Source: Tretioscincus oriximinensis (taxonomy: Eukaryota; Chordata; Lepidosauria; Squamata; Gymnophthalmidae). Taken from it: a stretch of DNA of 64,000 nucleotides. The DNA lies in the NCBI GenBank assembly GCA_022410635.1, contig JAJVDF010000161.1, positions 714,763 to 778,762 on the forward strand, given 5' to 3'. Positions 34,751-46,042 of the stretch are shown here, piece by piece (within the stretch, counting starts at the first letter, position 1; every line of letters starts with the position of its first letter). The notes under the pieces were generated by a model, which was given only the letters and a program-made list of their open reading frames with translations, searched no databases and had not been told where the DNA came from. Made by a program: the position numbers and the translations under genes.

Positions 34751-36619
34751 TGACCAAGGTGATGGTGGAGAGTACCAAAGCAACTTTGGGGGCTTTTTAA
34801 CCCCTTCTTTTTATAACCGAAATGACCAAATGGAGCAAAGTCTTAAGAACATCAGAACATAATATGTAGTTAAACCTTGGAATTTGTTACCACAAGATAT
34901 TTGAGATGATTTTTTAAAAAAAGAAAGAAAGAAAAATGGACCAATTCATGGAAGCAAAACTATCAATGGATATACATTTTGATTGGATCTAGTAACCCTC
35001 CAAATGACAGCTCCTGAGAAATATCAAGAAGAGCAAATTGCAAATAACTACATGTTTGACCTAGTGGAGAGTTTCTTATAATCATATGTCCAGGAGAGAA
35101 GGAGTGTTTCTTTTATGTAGATCAAGGAAACTGAAGGACCTGCTTGTTGGTATTTACCCAAGGATGACTCATGAGGAGGCTCAGGACTCACTGTTCCTTG
35201 AAGACAGCAAAGAAGATAGCCATAAAAATGAAGTTGGATCTCCAATACTAAAAGGCCTTTTAGTCTAAATCAAAGGCTACATTTTTATTCATCACTTGAT
35301 TCAGTCATTTCTTGAAACTAAACCTAATTTGATCGGAAGACATCTAGTGCTGAAGAAGAACCACAGAGTGCATGGATGCTTTTCATGGTTGTGTTGTCAG
35401 TGAAGATGCAATGGATGCTCCGTGCTGTCATAAGGGTAACCTATTGTTTTGTTCATCATCTTATGCTGCCAGGCTACAGCCAATATCTGCGGCATAGGGC
35501 ATCACCCTTGAGAGTGCAAAGANTGGAAAAAGGCTGTTTACTTACTGAAAAAAAGACATTCTGGTTTGTTTATGCAGCAAAATCCATTCTCTTCTAATTG
35601 TTGCCCTTTCCTGTCATGACATTTAGCATTCAATTCCTGAAGCCCGAAAATGCCACCTGTTCAGGGGATTTTTTAACTACTGAAAAGTAGATCATATGCA
35701 GCCAGCATTTCACTGTTTGAAAAGCAAACATTCTTTTCTGTAAAACCTACAGGCTGTGAATAGGTTTGAGTACTATCATACTTGCATTTTCCAAATCTGA
35801 TTGCAATTAAGTAGATATGCATTATGAAATAACTTTGGCTGCATTCAGACCCAAAAAATGAAGTGAATTAAATGTTGTGCAGAGGTGACAGCATCCTTCC
35901 ACTACAGTTTCTAATTGCATTAAATACCAAAAAAACTCCTTCTCAACAGCTTTTAATGAGGATGAAAGCTGGGACAAGGACACATTATATTGCCTCTAAG
36001 CTACTTTTGAGCTGCTTTTCTTATATGCGTGGATGCAGACTTTGGATTTTGTTATTGTTGTTGCTGAATCCAAAATTTAGTCTAGAATATTCTATATTCT
36101 GTTTATTTCTTGGAATGTGTCCATACCAGGTGGACCAGCCCAACGAGCCTACACTCATCCGAAACTGATTTGTCTGCATAGAATGAGGGAATGGAACAAG
36201 CTATAGTACAGAAATAATTTCATTGTGTAATCCAAACAGTCCATGAAATATTCTATAGCCAGGTGGCCAAAATGTGACAATCATTTTGCTACCATCTGCA
36301 ACTAGTGTCTGAAGTGTGCTGCCTCTGGGCACTGAGCCAAAGCAGTCCTTGTGGTAATGTTGGAAATGTATGGATTTACATTCTTAAAATGNAGTTGAGT
36401 CACAAACAAAGCCACCACCCCAGCCTGGAGTGAGAGAAGTACAGAATAGGCCAATCCAGACATATAGAGATTATCAGTCCCTAACCAAAATGGCATCAAG
36501 TAAACAAGGACTATAAAATGATGTCACAAATGTAAACAGTAAAATACATAAGAAACTTTGGATCCAGGACAAACTGATCAAATATTTTTTGCACTAGACA
36601 AATTTTAGTTGAAATATGG
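34751..36619. other. Unassigned sequence
   Basis: No gene, RNA or repeat family is recognised over these 1.9 kb. The open frames are under 100 codons and look random. Confidence 0.5.
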
Positions 36620-37013
36620 ATTTCTTCAAGCCTTGTTAAATGAATTCAGTTTTCAGAAAGAAAGACAAAAATGTCCAACAATTCAGAAAGTAATTTACTG
36701 AAAATATTATTTATCATTGAAAGTGGGTATCACAGGGCATTTTTAATTGGAATTGCAAGTTTCTTCATAAAGCTACAAGTGATTGCTAAATAGTAATAAA
36801 TAAAACAAAGCAAATAATGTATATAGGAATCCATATAAACTCGTACAGATTTCGGGGTAGTTTCTGTTCCTGTCATATAGAATATTGATTAGTCATTGCT
36901 CTTTGAGTGATTGTTGTGAAGATCAATCCTTCTCGTCCTTCATATGGGTTAAGGGAACTAGAGCCAGAAGTACTCCCACCTGAGAGGATTAAGAAAAAAG
37001 AATACACTAAGAG
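36620..37013 (+). repeat. 394-bp inverted repeat, left arm
   Basis: It is the reverse complement of 38409-38803 at about 99 percent, with roughly four substitutions and one single-base indel that I could find. It contains no recognised gene or repeat family. Confidence 0.95.
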
Positions 37014-37289
37014 CAAGGGCTGCAAACAGGTGGCCTTCAATCCCACTATCAATGCATTCCTGAATTCATTTGATGTTACTTGGGAATGAGGGAGGAGGAT
37101 GAAAGGATGGAAAACCACCTACACTTCCCTGCAAGGGGGGAGTGGGCTTAAAACATCAAATACAAACAGTTGTCTTTCCTTTGGGTGGTCTGCCTATGTA
37201 GTAGAATTGCTATACCTTAATGTTGAAATTGTGGAAGTGAAAGCTATGTCACTGATAATTGTCAGGAATCTCTAATGGGGCAAATCTGG

Positions 37290-37466
37290 GGTGAGAAAGT
37301 ACTCTTGTCAGTATCTTATTGGCCTTTGATTGAAAAAAAATGCTCTCTTTTCCGTACTTTCAGATATTGTAGTTGTAATATGTTTATTTGGCTTTTATTG
37401 TTAACCCTCCCTGAGACCTTCAGATATAAGGTGATATAGAAGAAAATAAATAAATCAGCTGTGGCT
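37290..37466 (+). mobile_element. L2-type LINE 3' tail
   Basis: It contains CCCTCCCTGAGACCTTCAGA followed by a TATAAGG and AAATAAATAAAT end, and resembles 18470-18640 over its length, including TGGCCTTTGATTGAA. It lies in the spacer of the inverted repeat. Confidence 0.7.
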
Positions 37467-38408
37467 TGCTAGTGCCACATAGTTGCTAGGGCATAGTTAG
37501 AGGCCCCCCAAAAAAGATTCCCTTTGCTTCCAGCACTATTTGAATTTCTCACACCCCATATTCTAACCAATGCTGTCTCCCATGACACTCAGCAGTATCT
37601 GACATATTTGGGTGCTTCAACACTGTTCGCAAAACAGAGAGTGCCTGTTGACAGCCAAGGCAGCACTCTCTAGGTACCACAATGTTGGANCCATGTATCA
37701 ATAACCTCAATGTTGCAGAAGACTCTACAAAAGGCCTACGCCACTCAGAATCGCTGCAANCACTTCTACTGGGCAACAAGGGGTGAAGATAAGCCTGAAT
37801 GTGATGCCATGCACCAGGATCTCATCTAGCACACCTCCTTCAGGGGCCCAGAATGTGAGTAATTCTGGTGCAATTCTGGCACACAGCAACATAATGGGAT
37901 TCTCCTCACCCTTCCTTGATCAGTGGAGACAATTTCAGGCAGAATGGACCTTTNGCAGGTCCCTCTGCCACTCTGCGGTTGCTGACGCCTGGACCCAAAC
38001 ATGGCAACATCTACAGAGTACATTCCTAGCCATTAGCTGTCACTCTCTGTTTCACTGAGGGTGCTGATATATCCAAACATGGTAGGTAGTGCTGCACAAC
38101 ATTGGACAGAGAGGCAGAAAAGCTGCCTTGATTAGCCCATGGTACATCGGAAATTCAAATAATATCAGAGGCAAAAAGAATAATCATTCCCTTTGGCTTC
38201 TAACTACTCCATGCAAACCCTCACAGTGNTGCTGGTGAGCTGTGGCTGACTTCTGCACATAAATAACATATGTCATCATCTAATGTTACATAAAAAATGT
38301 TATGTTTTTGTGTGCATGCCAATTCTATATATTTGTTAACTCTGGAATAAAACTTAAAGCATATTTATGTGTGAATAAATTGACCCTAACAAAAAATAAG
38401 CAGGACAA
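37467..38408. other. Spacer of the inverted repeat, unassigned
   Basis: It contains four Ns. Short frames such as 37783-38058 have no recognisable domain. Confidence 0.45.
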
Positions 38409-38803
38409 CTCTTAGTGTATTCTTTTTTCTTAATCCTCTCAAGTGGGAGTACTTCTGGCTCCAGTTCCCTTAACCCATATGAAGGACGAGAAGGATTGAT
38501 CTTCACAACAATCACTCAAAGAGCAATGACTAATCAATATTCTATATGACAGGAACAGAAATCTACCCCGAAATCTGTACGAGTTTATATGGATTCCTAT
38601 ATACATTATTTGCTTTGTTTTATTTATTACTATTTAGCAATCACTTGTAGCTTTATGAAGAAACTTGCAATTCCAATTAAAAATGCCCTGTGATACCCAC
38701 TTTCAATGATAAATAATATTTTCAGTAAATTACTTTCTGAATTGTTGGACGTTTTTGTCTTTCTTTCTGAAAACTGAATTCATTTAACAAGGCTTGAAGA
38801 AAT
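38409..38803 (-). repeat. 394-bp inverted repeat, right arm
   Basis: This is the inverted copy of 36620-37013. Its outer edge coincides with the 5' end of the CR1-like fragment that follows. Confidence 0.95.
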
Positions 38804-39044
38804 GGACAATAAGAGTATAAATGGATACTAAAATAGTTGTCTGGATGTCGCCTCCGGGATGGAGCAACAGGCAGGACTCTTGAAATACCATTTGCAGGGA
38901 GTCACGAACAGGAGCAGCATATTTTGCTTTCCTCTGTTCGAACTNCCCAGGTGCATCTGGTGGGCCTCTGTGTGACACAGAATGCTGGACTCAATGGGCT
39001 GTGGCCTGATCCAGTATGGCTCTTCTTATGTTCTTATGTTCTTT
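38804..39044 (+). mobile_element. CR1-like LINE 3' end, TTCTTATG tail
   Basis: It starts near GTATAAATGGATACTAAAAT, as does the copy at 59175, and ends with two TTCTTATG octamers. AACT occurs both at 38407-38410 and just after the tail. Confidence 0.85.
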
Positions 39045-40865
39045 AACTGAATTCTCTAGAAACAAAAGATGTTGCCATTTTAAACTTTCAAACACGTTAC
39101 TACGTTGAGAGCAATTTAAATTACTAAAATTAGCAAAANGTTGATGATTTTTTGCCCAGCTTACTTTTCAGAGAATGATTCTCAATCAAACCTATCTTTC
39201 ATACACGCAATTTTTTNAAAAAATTGAGGGATAAGAATCCCTAGAATTCAAATATGTTGCCAATTTCACTTANGGTGTTGAAGAAAAATCAACAGTAAAA
39301 ACTGCAGGAAATATCTTTGTGAAGCCTTAAGTAGATATCGCATAAATCTCTGCATGGGGGGAGGGGTATTTTACATAGTTTCAGCTACCACAGAGAAGGC
39401 CCAACTATAAATGATTGCCAAAATACACCATCAATGCATCGAATCCATAGCAAGATCTCATATGTAATATACCTATCTCCGTGAACTTTACTTAATTGGG
39501 ACTGCCCAAAGTAATCTTTATAAATAACGAATTTCAGATAGTGACATTTGGTAAACAAGAAACAACGAAATGATGGGAGTTCATGGTCTACATTTTATCG
39601 CACTGAAATCACCTTTGATCCACAATGAATCAAAAGCACTGTCCTGTTTTCTGATTGCCAATACTGTGTCGGTTTGCTTTGGTTTTCTTATAATTTATTT
39701 ATAGAATTAAAGTGTTCAATTTTGTGTACTATTAATAATGCTAGTCTGCTTGAGTATTAACCCATTTTATTGTAATTAACTGATGTAAAAGGTCTCCCTC
39801 CCCCATCAATTAAACTAATTGCTTTTCATGCTAGGTGTAGATTGGATATTGATCTTTAAAAAAAGTCTGCTCAATTGCATAAGCAAATTACAACTAATTG
39901 CATTCTTACCACATCATTATTCATTTATTGGTGACATAAAAGAGGTATCTAGATTTGGTCCTATTGAGTTTCTTTTGTGTGTTGTTAAAGTATTATTGTC
40001 CCTCTCCCAGTCGTAGTCGGAAACAACTATTTCAGTCTGTTACAAATGATGTTCTTCTGTAACCTCAATTAAGAAATATTGCCAACCAAAAACTAAAGAT
40101 CAAATAAGAGAAAGCCTACATAATGAAGTGTGACATGACTAATATTTTTCACCACAGTTCTTAGGTTTTTTTTAAAAGAAACTCATATGAATTGTTTATA
40201 TTCACAATGTAAGAACTAGTGATCAATTATTAAAAATGAAANATTCTAAAAATTCTGAACATGTCAAACAATACACTGAGCAACANCCAGGATTACATTA
40301 CCTCTACAGATCTTGTTTGTTACATGATTCCGTTTTGAACAAAACTTATTATCTATTAGAAATTAGAATATATTGTCTTCTACAAAGTACGATGAATGTT
40401 ACTTATGCAATGATAGAAACCATTAGTATATAAATCTGATTTTGCTAAAGATAATTATCTCAATACACAGGAAGCACTGTCCTTGATCCATGACCCTGCA
40501 GGGATGTTAATCTATAGTCCAGTTTCAACTGCTCAGTCTTAATCATTGATGGCACAGTGTGCAAAAGTTTAACAGAGAATGCCAGAATCAATGGTTAATA
40601 AGTGGACAAACCCACGACTTCTTCAATGGATTGCAGATAATTATGCATTTACTGAATAACTATCTTAAACTCACCATTTTAGCAAGTAGTGTTTAGTAAC
40701 TAATAAGAAATTGGACAACAAGATAAGAGCAAAAGAAATAAAGATGTGGTAATGAATTGGATTTAATGAGATTTTTGCACTTCTCTGGTAACCTACAATA
40801 ACATTTTACCATATAACAGTCAATAAAGTGGAATAAAATTAGGCTATGGCTAAATAAGGTAGTAG
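39045..40865. other. Unassigned AT-rich sequence
   Basis: No gene, RNA or repeat family is recognised. Confidence 0.5.
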
Positions 40866-40869
40866 GAGT

Positions 40870-41575
40870 GCGTTAAGGCACAACATCTTGGCCGACTGTC
40901 CTTGTAGCCCATGCTGTGCAGCCACCTTGAGGATAACCTAAGGGGCACCTGCCATGTGTACTACAGGCCATTGCTGGGCAGAACCATAACACCTGGCATG
41001 GCTTGCCCCTGTGGTGAGTCCCGCCGAGCCTTACATCAGTGGAACCATTCTGCTCACCCATGTAAGCCCCGCCCANACNGTGCTGAAGGCAGACANTAGA
41101 GGATCAAAGGGGTTTTATAGGGCTCACAAGGCACAGACCTGCTCTTGAACCCTTCCCCAATGACTCAGGGTCATATTAGGATTCCAACCCCACCCCCAGG
41201 GCAAGCTCCGCACCCTTGAACCCCATAAGGGGCCCCTCAACATACAATGGGATAGTCTGGGGATATCGGCATCTTATCCAGTAACTATCCCTTCTGGCCA
41301 GCAAAGATGCACAGCCGCCACACTAAGCCATGACAATAAGAGAGGGAAAGGGTGGATGGGATGTTTCGTCCCTCGCCAGTAGCAGGGTCAGCTGCGCTGT
41401 ACCCTTTTATAAGGCCACACCATCGGCGCACTGATGTCAGGCCACCGCATCGCCACACCCCTGCACCCAGAAGTGCAAAAGGAGTACAGCTGGCAGCCGA
41501 TTGGTCAAGCCACACCCGCCTGCAACGCTCACCTGCCTGACTTGCAAGTGAGACCTTTTACCATCCAGATATATA
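40870..41575 (-). promoter_or_regulatory. GC-rich, promoter-like segment (possible LTR), unidentified
   Basis: The segment is clearly richer in G+C than its AT-rich surroundings and keeps many CpGs. On the minus strand it has a CCAAT box (ATTGG at 41500-41504) about 90 bp before a TATAAAA (41405-41411). A second TATAAAA lies at 41113-41119. That arrangement would fit an LTR or another retroelement promoter read leftward. Four Ns fall within 41076-41100, as may happen when similar copies are merged in an assembly. No terminal repeats, duplications or coding motifs are visible. Confidence 0.35.
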
Positions 41576-42194
41576 ACAATTCTGAGTGAATTACGTGCAT
41601 GGCTGCTATAAACAAGCCAAAGAAATATTAGATATCAGCATTACTTTACACATTGGTGCAGTTCTTATATCATCTAAATGCAGGTGCTGTCTGCAACAAA
41701 CAGATTTGAAATGATTAATGCCAAAATGTCAAGATAAATGCAAAAATTCTTAGTAGTACTCAGTAGTACTCCTTTGGACTTAACTAATTTTCTTTGTCAA
41801 AACAGTAACCAGACTGTGATTTTGGGCTTCAAGATGACATATATTAAGAGTTGATTGATAAATTAAATGATTTCCAAGATCCATCTTCTATCCAAAAAAT
41901 AGATATGAAGTATTCACTATCAGAGACTATAACAAACATTGCCAATAAGTAGGCAAAACTGGGGTAAGACAACTGTAGCACTGAATATCTTCTGTTGAGA
42001 GCTTCTTAACTGTAACCATCAGCCTTAGAAGTTAAAGATATTTGCCCTTTCTGCAATGAGCCTTATTTTGAGATGTATCTTGGAATAGGGTAAAATTTGA
42101 ATTGACTACACTGGCATGCAGATTGCAAGCCCCCATTGTAAGATATATCCCATATATATAAGGCCTGATTTGTATTTCTCTGATCACTTTCGTT

Positions 42195-42600
42195 AGACTG
42201 ACCAGATATTCTAAGGCCCAAACCGGGGTAATTAATATTCCTGCTAATTAGCATATTCATTAAATTAGCATATTCATATGCAAATCACCCCAGAGCCCCC
42301 TACTGGCAGTGCAGTGAATTGTTTTTTTTAAAAATCAAACTTTTTTTTTGAAGTGCATGAGAATTTTTTACTTTTTACTGAGGGGAAAGTGCCTTCATGA
42401 GCTGGCCCCGGTTGCCAGAGCCCCTAGTGGTGGTGCAGTGAATTTTTTTAAAAAAATTCAATAAAATATTTTTGAAGTGTGTGAGAAATTTTTGAAGTGC
42501 ACAAGAAGTTTCTTACTGAGGNGAGGGTGCCTTCAGGAACTGGCCCTGGTTGCCAGAATGCCCTAGTAATTAATTTTTTTNAAAAAAAAATATTATTATG
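42195..42600. repeat. DNA-transposon-like end with internal tandem duplication
   Basis: TTAGACTGACCAGATATTCT at the start resembles the terminal repeats of the TA-flanked MITE family. Then two direct units of about 130 bp follow (starting near 42292 and 42419), each with GCCCCTAGTGGTGGTGCAG-like text, A/T runs, and a CTTACTGAGG then CTGGCCCTGGTTGCCAGA end. A third unit starts and is cut near 42570. No right terminus is found. Confidence 0.5.
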
Positions 42601-42939
42601 TGCTGTTACGGGATAGGCATTTGCTATATTCTGTAATATAGCTTTATAGTGCTTTTTAGGGCAGCGTGTGAACAGGCCCTCAGGAAGCTTGGCTGGGCTT
42701 CTTCCACTAGTTCTATATAATTATTATATGCATATTACGTAGTTGGAGAGGGAGTGTTTTATATCCATGCTTATTTCATCTCTATCACTCTGTGCCTGAA
42801 ATTGAGTATACATTCTTACTGCTGGACTAAAGTAACAGAACAGGAATTCTGGTGGTATATAAAAGCAGAATGGTTTTCAGCACTTAGCTAAACATGTCTT
42901 CACACAAGGTTCTGTAGACCTGCCGGGATGGAAGAGTTA

Positions 42940-43033
42940 TACACAAACCATGTTTTATTCTGTTTACTGAGTGTTGCAATCTGCCTTGGGATCGTTGNGT
43001 GAAGGGCAGGATAGGGATGAAATAAACTATAGA
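42940..43033 (+). mobile_element. L2-type LINE/SINE 3' tail
   Basis: CAATCTGCCTTGGGATCG followed by GGGCAGGATAGGGATGAAAT matches the L2-type tail pattern. Confidence 0.5.
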
Positions 43034-43122
43034 ATAAGGGAGTTATTCTTGACTCAGTGGCCAGGTATTCTTATTCCCAGTTTAGGTTGTGTCTAACTGG
43101 ACTATTTTGTGGAATATATTGC

Positions 43123-43163
<41 letters not shown>
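43123..43163 (+). repeat. (ATT)n microsatellite
   Basis: About 13 ATT units lie here. The Ile-rich frames on both strands are artefacts of it. Confidence 0.95.
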
Positions 43164-43164
<1 letters not shown>

Positions 43165-43565
43165 ACCATCATTGTACAACACAATAAAATATAAGCAATT
43201 ATATAAAACAGATAAACTACAATCAATAAAACATACAAATAAAAATAAAGCAATAATAAGCACAGTTAAAATAGGGTTAAAATGCAACAAATAACATGAT
43301 CCTATGATCCTTATTACTAAAATGTGTCATGGAGATTGGCCTTCTAAGAGAGATGAATGGACACAAACAGTGTACAACCACTTTGAATGAACCTTGGCAA
43401 GTCCCCAGGCAGAAGAGCCGCAGGCAGCTGCTGACCACTCTCAACTGTTATCACCTTATGCTGCCCAGCCCCAATCCGCTAGAATCCCACATCACCACAA
43501 GCTACCATGCAACAACGAGGCACAGCACACATGCATCATTACCCAGCTATATCCCCCTGTGGCAT

Positions 43566-43690
43566 AAGAGAACGTAAGAGGAACCCTGCTGAATCGGGCC
43601 AGAACACATCTAATCCAGCATTCTTTCTCACCCAGTGGCCCACCAATTACACCTGGGCAGTTTGAACAGAAGAAGGCAAATCTTCACCTA
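43566..43690 (-). mobile_element. CR1-like LINE 3' end, antisense
   Basis: It begins AGAGAACGTAAGAGGAACCC and follows the subgroup consensus seen at 16876, with CTGAATCGGGCCAGAACACA. Confidence 0.75.
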
Positions 43691-43756
43691 TTCACTATTC
43701 ACATATTCAAAAATATAAAATGATTTTTTTCCACTCTAAATCCCTTTAATAGTGAG

Positions 43757-44060
43757 ATAAGAACATAGGAGGAGCCATACTGAATTGGACCAGAGACCAT
43801 CTAGTCTCACACAGTGGCCCACCAATTGCACCTGGGCTACTTGAACAGAAAGCAGCAAAATATGCACTTTTTTTTGGTATTTCATGAGTACTAACTTTTT
43901 GTCCATTCTGGAGGCAGTTTCGAAAGATCCACCTAGCAGCTATTTATACCCTTGGTGTCCATAAACTTGTCTAATCCTGTCTTAAAGCTATCTAGGCTGC
44001 TAGCTACCACTACATCTTCTGGAAGTAAATTNCATAGGCCAATGACCCTCCAGGCCTATT
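43757..44060 (-). mobile_element. CR1-like LINE 3' end and ORF2 end, antisense
   Basis: It starts GATAAGAACATAGGAGGAGC and continues through the 3' region into the antisense of the ORF2 end (CTAATCCTGTCTTAAAGC through GGCCAATGACCC). Confidence 0.78.
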
Positions 44061-44460
44061 TCTATTGGTTACTATATAAATTATAATAAGGTACTACACA
44101 TTATTAATTAAAACAGAAACTACTGAAACAAAATCTATCTACAAAAATGACATCATTAAGAATAAATTAGTAAATAAAGATTATAGCCAGTCAGCTCCAA
44201 AGCAGCTTTTGTCTTATAGCTTTGATTAAGCCCTGATAGCAGAGATTAACTGGGAAACAGTTGAGTCAGCCTTGGCCTTATTCCCATTGCAGAACTGCAA
44301 GCATGAGTCATGGCAGCGTCCGCATCAGCAGATGGTACAGCTCTTAGGACCTGATGGTGAACTCACTTCACCTTCTGGTTGCAGATGGTATGTAATGCAG
44401 CCCAAGAAGTCTCCTCTTATGACCTAGGGTTACCAGACAAAGTCTGAGATAAAGTCAATT

Positions 44461-44655
44461 CCAGAGAAATAGTCGTGTTAGTCTAGTAGAAAGTCCAGCA
44501 AAGGGGCTAGTAGCACTTTGAGACTAACAGGAGAAAAGTGGGTGGCAGAACCTTTCGTAGACATGTCTGCTTCTTCTAGATGTGTCTACAAAAGCTTCTG
44601 CCACCCACTTTTCTCCTGTTAGTCTCAAAGTGCTACTAGCCCCTTTTCTGAGATA
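44461..44655. repeat. Foldback element with 67-bp arms
   Basis: 44500-44567 and 44582-44646 are near-perfect inverted repeats around a loop of about 15 bases. The arms include GCACTTTGAGACTAACAGG and GGGTGGCAGAA. Diverged relatives lie at 57785-57895 and 63570-63730, all with a TTAGTCTCTAAG-type end and a CTTCTTCAGATG-type centre, so this is an interspersed family rather than a local palindrome. I know the pattern from reptile genomes but cannot name its class. Confidence 0.8.
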
Positions 44656-45144
44656 AAGGGTTACTTTTAATGGCCTTTATTAGTTTCTAATGCCTGTGGC
44701 ACCTGGGTGGGGGGGAGTGGAGTAACTGTTTCACACCCATTTATAGTGCTCACATCTATTCTGGATACTGNCTGGTTATCAAGTTACCTGTTATATCAGC
44801 CCTGGGAGCTGATGCAAATAGCGTGTAGAGAATCATAAAGTATGGACTTATGTATTGTGGCTAAACACGTGCAGTTATTCAGTGCACTAATGTGTTTAAT
44901 TTAGTGTTGCACCATGAAAGTGTTAGTGAACTACCGTAAGTTGCAGTAAGTGGTAGATCAATACATTGAAGCTGAATCCATGAAGTTTGAAAGCATTACT
45001 TTCTAAAGGGGATTATTTTACCCTGGAAACTATTTCCACTTTTGGGCACAACTACCCTTGTTCCCTTTACACATTTAAAATAACGGAGAAGATAGACGTT
45101 TTTGTCCATGATTTTTTGCTGAAAAGGTAGCTTGCTACTTCTTC

Positions 45145-45240
45145 TTCTGAGAACCAGNCTGATATAATGATTATCTGGTAGTCTCCTGGTTTGATTCCAC
45201 ACTCCTCTATGAAGCCAGCTGGGTGTCCTTGGGCCAGTCA
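45145..45240 (+). mobile_element. MIR-like SINE, 5' half
   Basis: GAGAACCAGNCTGATATAAT, TTTGATTCCACACTCCTC and CAGCTGGGTGTCCTTGGGCC follow the head and core of the MIR-like SINE seen complete at 33019-33278. Confidence 0.75.
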
Positions 45241-45244
45241 CAAC

Positions 45245-46040
45245 AGGTGTGCCACTCTTTGGTGAAAGGGATGTTTATTATTATTAGGAGGAGGAATAGG
45301 AGTAGGAGTATTTCAGGTACTATTATTTGTTATTCCGATGAGCTCAGCTTTTAACTATCCTATTTATATTGACCTTCCCCAGAGCTTAATGTAAAAAGAA
45401 GGATATAATTCAGTTGCTGCAGCTGCCAACACTGGTTGAGGAACAATAAATGTTGCTTTGTTTTCTCCTTGCAAAGCTTTCAGAATATAACCAAACATCC
45501 TAATTGAACATTCTTTGCTTCAAAAGACCAAAGGAACAAAATAGCTTTATGAGCTAATAAAGGTCTTTGAAGAATTACTGCTGACAGTCTTGATTTGATA
45601 TTTCACACTAGGAATTTCCATTTTAGAAGGTCTTTATTAGAATGTTATTTTCTTCTGTGTTCATTTGGGCATTTTAAAAAATGAACAAGCTTTTTTTAAA
45701 AAAAAACAAAGACAAGTTTATTTTGCGATTTTTATGCCAGTCACACATTTTAATAGTTTAATGGTTTTGACAGTAACTAAAACTGTGACTTTGAATTTAT
45801 ACTTTCAGGTTGTTGTGGAAGAACCCAAAAATCTTCAGCAAGAATTTCCCATGGAAATACCAAGAATTTCTCATGGCTTTGCTCAGAGTTATATATTTTG
45901 CATGGGCTAATGTTATAAATTGATGGTTAAGCTACATTCACATGTGTCCTGTGTGCTTATATCATCACTAACAGATATTAAANGCCAGGAAAAACAAAAA
46001 TCAAGGTGGATTAGAGGTGGACTGGAAATGGAATAGCAGG
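45245..46040. other. Unassigned sequence
   Basis: No gene or repeat family is recognised. Confidence 0.5.
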
Positions 46041-46042
46041 TA

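Noticed and set aside
43123..43170. A CRISPR-like or satellite array
   Set aside because: It is a plain ATT microsatellite. No array with unique spacers exists anywhere in the window.
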